From assembly GCA_964019155.1 (NCBI GenBank), contig OZ025242.1, positions 86,675,033 through 86,739,032 of the forward strand: a DNA stretch of 64,000 nt, written 5' to 3'. Below the pieces are notes generated by a model that did no database searches, was not told where the DNA came from, and saw nothing but the letters and a program-made list of their open reading frames with translations. Source of the stretch: Osedax fenrisi (Eukaryota > Annelida > Polychaeta > Sabellida > Siboglinidae). The position numbers and the translations under genes are program-made. This document shows positions 14,437-23,204 of this stretch, in pieces (position 1 is the stretch's first letter; each line of letters opens with the position of its first letter).

Positions 14437-15351
14437 ATTACTCTATTTGCTTTTTTATAACTTGACTTATTTGAAATATATATATATATATAAATGTGTT
14501 AAAAAAACTTATATTATATAACTATAATTTTAGTAAAAGTAAAATGATTAAAATAAAATAAAACTTATAAAATCATATGTCTCGAAGATAGCATCATTTA
14601 TATGATGTTTTATTGCAGCTAATATGCTGCATGAAATCACTGCATACACAGAATGTCATAAACAAGATTATATACAAAATAATGTAGTTTTTAACTATCA
14701 AATAATAAATGAACTATATATTTTGTATTAGTTATCTCTATAAAATACAGTTTTTGTAACTTATAAACTATAATCATTTGAAAATCATATATTATTGATA
14801 ACAATATGTCACACTATGCTTACACTATACGAATAATTCTACATCTAAAAATACATCTCGATAACACTTCTTTTGTAGTCCTGTACATTATGTACACACC
14901 CTCTCTCTCTCTCCGTTTCAGTGAATGCCTAACCTCAATCTATGTTATCTGTTCACTCTTGCCTACATCACAACCTTTCTCCATTTCAGTGAATTCCTAA
15001 ACTACAATCTGTGTTCTCTGTTCACTCTTGTCTCAATCATAACCTCTCTCTCTTTACGTTTCAGTGAATGCCTAACCTCAATCTGTTATCTCTATTCACT
15101 CTTGCCTCCATCACAACCAACCTCTCTCTCTCTCCATTTCAGTGAATGCCTAAACTACAATCTGTGTTCTCTGTGCATCAGAGCCTCCGACACCTCTATA
15201 CAACACACCCAAGGACATCGATTCTACAGAATCGAGGACATGATCACCTCTAAATCTGAAGTTCCCGCCTTAATAGATGACAAGACCTATTCAGAGTTTG
15301 AACTCGATGGTTTGTCTTCTCTCTCTCTCGACTTTACACTCTCATACACAC

Positions 15352-15384
<33 letters not shown>

Positions 15385-18300
15385 AGTGCACTCATGAGTG
15401 AGTATCTATATATATATATATATTATTATTATAATAATATTTATTAGAATAATTCTATTTCGTTTTCTACTTTATAACATTAAAGTCATGATTTAGTTCC
15501 TCCTAAAGTACTTCTAAACAATATAGCATATGCACTGTTGTCATTGCCCCTATATATATATACGTGCGTATTTGTGTGAGTGTGTGTCTATATATATATA
15601 ATGTTAGATAATCTGCGACTGTTGCCATACTTTTATTTAATCGCGTACGCGCTCTTGTTACTACGACAACGCTTTTGTTTATCTCTGGCCGACCTTTGCC
15701 CCCTGCGTCGCTACCACCACGACCCCCCCCGACATTATAGAATACTTCAAGATAAGAATGGATCAGGCGATCTCTCAAGTGGAACTCATAAACAGATACG
15801 ATACCACTGAAGACGATCAGATGTGTTGGTACCCGGTAGATATTACCACCTCCTCCACCTCCTCCTCTGCCTCCCCACCTCCTCCTCCTCCTCCTCCTCC
15901 TCCTCCTCCTCCTCCTCCTCCTCCTCCTCCTCCTCCTCCTCCTCCTCCTCTGCCTCCCCACCTCCTCCACCTCCTCCTCCTCCTCCTCCTCCTCCTCCTT
16001 ACTATCAATACAGTTAACTCTCTCCATCTCTCTCTCGCTATCTCAGAACTCAACGAATGTGTCTTGCGTATCGTGTATTCCTCACATGCACGTGTTTACG
16101 GAGGTAGGAAACTAGCATTTTAAAAACGGCGGTGAATTAGCCTGTTTCTGAGATATTGAGAGTCAGCGAGGTTTCTGAGATGTCGAGAGTTGACTGACCT
16201 ATATATCTACTATACAATGTAGCACTGCATCGCTACACTAGGGCTGTTCACTATGATACACTAGGAACTTGTTATTATCATCCACTTTTCTTGTTTTTAT
16301 CTTCACATAAAAACACATACCGTATTATGACTCATAGTTTAACGTGACTCACGTTTCCTCAGCGGTATACATTCTGAATTGTGTGCAGGTAGTGATATAC
16401 AGTTAAGGATATCGTGTTTTAATTTAACGAGAGCCTTTACAACACTCCTTACCACAACCCTGACCACACTCCCGACCACAACCCTGACCACAACCCTGAC
16501 CACACTCCCGACCACAACCCTGACTACAACCATGACCACACCCCTAACCACAACCCTGATCACATTCCCGACCACATTCCTGACCAAACCCCTAACCACG
16601 CCTCTCTTTAGATCACCTTGAAGTGAAATGCATGAATTGTCATGAAGAAGACATAGTTGGTTTTCGTTTTAAATGCAGGTTAGAGCTTCAATAACAGTGA
16701 TAGTATCAGTAGTGGTAGTGGTAGAATATCGAATATTATCAAATATCGTGAAAAATCAATAAAATATGTAAATTATTGTAAAATATTAAGTAACATACCA
16801 TATAAATATTGATGCTAATTTATAAAACATATATATAGTATTATAACCAACAAATTATATTCAAGAATTAAAAAAAAAAATATTTTAAATAATTGAAGAA
16901 AAAAAATGCCTGAAATGCATTTTACTGATATTTTTAGATTATAAATATGTGCTTAAATTATTATTTTTTCATGTTTAAAGATGTTTGGCAAACTTTATTT
17001 TTAATATTTCTATTATTTTACATCTTAATTTTCCTATATACCAATGATAAACTTTTGGGATTTGATGCATCCAAAATAACTGACATTATGATCAATTTGT
17101 TGTTATTTTTTCTATATATTAAACATAAATGATAGCTCTTAGTGGTAGTTTGAGTAGTAGAGTGTTCTTTATATTGTATATTTTTCCCTATATTTTACAT
17201 GTAAATCCCCCTTAATTCAAAAAATGAAATTAAAGCGGCTCTACTTATTTATTATATTTTTATTATATCCATATAAAATTTAGCAATATGATATTTAATG
17301 AAGAAGTATTGTCTTCTAAACTTATATTTCGAAAAAAAATTCATATTTGATAAAAAGTTAGATAAATATTACAATTAATTATTTATATTGTAACTTTTTA
17401 ATGACAAATAATTTATAATTAATTTTTTCGTAATTATATAAATAAAACCTGCGTAGCAATATTCAAATTGGCGGAAGTATATGTTACAATATTACACCGA
17501 TAATACAGAATTATATCGTTACTTCTTATTTTAAATTTAAAAATCTAATAATAGAAAAATATGTTATATTATTTGTGCGCTATTACTTGTAAATTATTCA
17601 ATAATGACTCAATTTATATCATTTCTTCAGTTTATTATTGGTTTATATATTGTTACCACTTTATAAGACTAAATGCATATACAAAATATTAGTATTATAT
17701 ACATTAATTTAGGTTTGAAATATAATTATTTTATTTTAAAGAATTAATTATAATTGTTACTTTTTAATTGATTATAATATTTTGAATAATTAATTAATTA
17801 CTAAATTGTTTCCAGAATAATAAAATATGTTATATACTAAACCAACAAATTATAACTTGTAATAGAACATGTTTTATATTTATATCCACATATTCATTTA
17901 TTAAAAACGTGAATACATATTTTAAAATTTATTTACATATACATATTTAAAAAAAAACACAAACTCTTGGAACTGAGTGACATGTAATTATAAAATCCTC
18001 GGATGAAAGGGTTAATTTAATTTATACTGTTTTCGTGTATTTGTATTTATATCTGAATTATTAATCATAGTCATCTGATACTTCTATGTATTTGTATATG
18101 GATGTTGTATTCTGTGTATTTGATAAAGTATACTCAATATATATATATATATTCAATTATTAATTGAATAGAACAACATTTGTGTTTCTAAATTATATAA
18201 TTTAATAAAGTTTGTAAATTTATGAGTGTAAAAAATCAACAGATTTTGTAATACATATATTTTATATAAAATATATTAGTTTTCATTAATATACATTAAG

Positions 18301-19597
18301 TATAGTAATTTTGAGACCGAGGGAATTTAGGTTATATAGCTAATTAATGTCGCACTAATTCAAATTATTGTTTGATATCATTATTTATACTAAATGTGTG
18401 CAAGCGTATATGTATTATAGTATAATATAGGAGAGATTTTAGTTTGTTACTTACCGCGCACTTGTAGATGTATATATCAGATATATTAATACTTTATTAG
18501 ATATATTAATACTTTATTAGATATATTAATACTTTATTAGATATATTAATTCTTTACTTAATATTAGATATATTAACTTTACTTAATATTAGATTTATTA
18601 ATACTTTACTTAATATTAGATATATTAACTTTACTTAATATTAGATATATTAACTTTACTTAATATTAGATATATTAACTTTACTTAATATTAGATATAT
18701 TAATACTTTATTAGATATGTTTATACTATACTTAATATTAGACTATTATGATACGATTAAACATTCAGCATTACTATGTTAAAAGAGCACTTCCTTATCG
18801 AATTAGTCTGACTTCGTATCGTATGGTGTTCAATGTATTTGTATCGAAGAGATATCGACGGATAATTGCGTGGTAATAATATATGAGGAAGGTAGCTCAA
18901 TAATCTGAATATAATATCACGTACTATATTGTTATATCGTGTTTGTTTACATTATAGATTACACGTGCGTGTTTTAAGTAAATAATGTTTCTATAACTAT
19001 AATGTTAAAACGTCGCATTTAGCACGTATATAAAGACACCCGTATCCCATGAAACTCTACGTGTTTATTATCATTGGCGTACATAGTGTTATTGAACTAT
19101 ACCTATTAAGACATCCTAGCATACATTGATAGTCATCTCAAATGATGTATTCAGTTGAATCACCTCATCCCATATACCTGTATTCAAATTATATATTTGT
19201 ATTTGAATAAAATATAAAATACATATTTTTATTTTTAAATGTATTTGACCACATCCCAAATATATATATATATATATAATAAATGATAATTAATATTGTT
19301 ATAAAACTTAAATATATACATATCTAAGTGTAATAGTATTATAATATATATTACACTAGTTATATGACTGTAAGTATATAAATGGAAAATAAAGTGATTC
19401 ATTTATTTCAGTTTGAATAAAAACAGATGCTCTCTTTATCATTTGATATTATTGTAAACAAACAGCCACCTATTGAATGCTAGTCATTTTAAAATATAAA
19501 TAAATATGCTTGATTTTAGTTTAAAATTTCTAAAAACAATCTTATATTCATTACAATGAATAATTATTGTGCACAAAATATTATTTATATATATATA

Positions 19598-19634
<37 letters not shown>

Positions 19635-20656
19635 ACTTTAAAAAATAATTAGTATGACTATGTTACATAAAATGTATGTATCAATTTAAAGACAACTTTT
19701 TATAAGATTAATTTTATTTTTAAATGTCTAAAAACTGTCTTATTCGCAAACATAGATCGATAATTAAACGATAAGAAAATAATATAATATTTAAAGACGA
19801 TTATTTTTATATTCATTTTAAAAAGTGAGATCGCCTTCGACGCGTAAAACACGCTTTACGCATCGTTTTAAGATTACATTTATATTAGTCTATTAGTTAT
19901 CTTCGACACTTCACTCACGACCTCTCCCCCGCGCAGCGTCTGCATGAACTACGACCTCTGCGAAGACTGCTACCACACGTTGGCTGACTACCACACCCAC
20001 TTCTTCATGAAGATCGCCAACAGCCGAGTCCGGTCCGGCGCCGGTTTCGTAGAGTCCGTCTACAGCGAACGCTACGTAGCCGATCTATGCGCTCTGGTAG
20101 AGGTCGTCGACAAGCCACCACCAGGGGGCACTGTGGCCGCCGTGATCGTAGGCAACGTGTTGCACGACGCCTCCACCTCCACCGATGCCAGCGCTGAACT
20201 CATCGACGAGTCAACGAACACCATCGCAGTTGCCGTTACCGCTGATGTGTCTAGCAACACCATCGCAGCTGTTGCTACTACTGATATGTCTAGCAACACC
20301 ATCGCAGCTGCAGTCACTGTTGACACGGCATCCAACACTATCGCCGCCGACATCACCGAAATGTCTACCAATACGATGTCCTGCGAAATGTCTACCGATA
20401 CCGTCGTAGCCGCTGCTACTTCAACTAATACCGCCATGCCAACCGGTGGTGCCACCTATGCCGAGGTCACCGATGTAAAGGTCACCGATGTAGCCGTACC
20501 CGTACATGGTTTGTTAAGCGGATGTTACTACAGCTATGCTAATGTGTACGTCGCCTTGTAGGTCTGGATTCTGCCGGCGAGGATATTATTGAAGGTTTGC
20601 TCTCTCTCCTCTCTCTCTATCTCTCTCTCTCACACTCTCTCTCTCTCACACTCTCT

Positions 20657-20695
<39 letters not shown>

Positions 20696-20841
20696 TCTCT
20701 CTCTCTCTCTCCTCTTTCTCTCCTCTCTCTCTCCTCTTTCTCTCCTCTCTCTCTATCTCTCTCCTCTTTCTCTCCTCTATCTCTATATCTATCTCTCTCT
20801 CTCTCTCACTCTCTCTCTATCTCTCTCTCTCTATCTCTCTA

Positions 20842-20875
<34 letters not shown>

Positions 20876-23161
20876 ACTCTCTCTCTTACTCTCTCCCTAT
20901 ATCTCTGTTATCTTGGTAATCTCTATACCTTTATTATCTTTATTCTCTCAGTTCTCCCTATTATCTTTGTTATGGGAATCCTATTGTCGCGAAATATTGA
21001 ATACAAAATTTAATTCACATATTTTGATTATTACTATTACTCTTCGGACAAATGTTATGTTAATGTTCCGAGATTTTAGATAATTATATTCATTATAAGT
21101 TATTGAAAAATGATAATTTATATAGATATTAATAGTAATAGTAGTATAAATTAGTAATTTTCTAATCAATTTTACTCAGAATAATTAATGTTGGCTATAT
21201 ACCTGTGTTAGAAATCTTCATCACAGTAAAATATTAAATATTTTCCCCTACAATTTCTAGTATATAAAGATTATATATCACGGCACAGTATTCATTTTGT
21301 TCATTTGTATTATGTTAAATAGATTTTTATTTATACGTATTTATTTTTATAATTTACAATTTATAATTATTTGTAATTTTCAACATATCATTTTATATAG
21401 AAATATATAAATATATGAAAAACAAGAACGGTAATCTATAGATATATATATAGCAGACATTTTTGTTGGCAATCAGCCAAATAATAAATGCAGTGGACTA
21501 TTTATAGTAAAAATATCGTTTTCCTATCTATTTACATGTAAATGTGGGCGTATTCTTAGTGACACTAGGATACCCTTAAGGAGAACATATTAAGGAGAAC
21601 ATATTATTAGTGAAGGTTTTCTCTCTCTATTATCTTTATCCAACACTTTATTGTAATAATCACCATGTTCAAATATTACAACGATAACAGTGAATATATC
21701 TAGTTAATAAAGAACACACACACACCTACATACATACATATATACACACCTACACACACACACAAACATACATATACACACACACATACTATATAAATAT
21801 GGCGTGTGTAAACCATAATTATTTTTTTCATTTATTATTTATTATCAAATTATTTGTTCATGTAATTTTGCGCTTATTTAACTTTCAGTAAACTATATAT
21901 CTATCTACCTATCTACACTACACCACACTACAGCACACTACACTACAGCACACTACACCACGTTACCCACTACTACCACTACACCACACTATACCACGTT
22001 ACCCAATACAGATGACAGCAAGTCTACGGCGTCCGAGATCTCCCTAGCCTCCAACTACAGTTCCATGTACTTCAAAGTGCCCATACCCGACTACTTCATC
22101 AAGGAACTGCCCCCGACTCTGTCCGCTAGCACGAGCGTCTACTTCTGGAAAGGTGGGTACCTATCTCTACGTAGCCGATTCATAGTCGCTATCTTAGAGG
22201 CCCCAGTAAAGAGACGATTTCGTATTAAATATTCTTTTTTTTAAATAATATTTTATGAAATTCACAAAATTTGATTTTTCCCTTTAAAATCATATGTGAC
22301 ATGAAATATAAAAGTAATTATTAGATACATGAGTATAAATGAGCATTTATAAACATAAGCGAGTACAAATAATGATTACACTTTGCGTTAAAAATGTACT
22401 AAATAATTCTATAATTAGATAAAGTTTATAAACTTCAACTACGGAACTAACAATAAGCAACGCTTTACCAGTAATATTCAAATACATTCTAATAGTATAT
22501 GTTATATAGTATACTATATATAATATATATATTATATATATATATCATATATCTATATATAATATTTGGGTATACCCTCTTTTAAGGCAAAAATCTAGAG
22601 GTGCAATTTGTCAAACTTTATATGACTACATATACACTATAGAAATCTGGCACGCTGTGTTTGAGATATATATATATATATATTTCATATTTATAAATCG
22701 AACACTACTATTAGAATATATCATAAACTTTGAATATCATGTTGAATAATAGTGAACGTGAGAACATCGTTAGTTCAAGATGAATGTGTTTATTGGACTT
22801 ATTTCAATAAAATGATAAATAGAATGGTATTAAAATTTTTAAAATCGATAATATACTAATTAGATAATAAATATACTACTTATATAATTATTCTGAAATA
22901 TATTATCATAAATTAATAGATTTTTTTTTAATATTTTTAATTTTACTAATATTTTTGAAAACACAATTTTTACTGTACTTATAAAACAGATTATTAATTG
23001 AAAATTGTATACAATATTTATATTATATATAATTACATCATTCTGTATAGGTAGACAGATTAAATCACACACAAAAAAAGTACTATTAGATTACGTTAAT
23101 ATTATACGCTAATATTTCAAGATTACTGATACTACTACTACTACTACTGATGCTGCTGCTG

Positions 23162-23204
<43 letters not shown>

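Noticed and set aside
15503..16123. Poly-Arg, poly-Gly, poly-Pro and poly-Ser frames
   Set aside because: All arise from one (CCT)n microsatellite in an intron.
16947..17132. 61-codon hydrophobic frame (MCLNYYFFMFKDVW...)
   Set aside because: AT-driven composition within an intron; hydrophobicity follows from T-rich codons.
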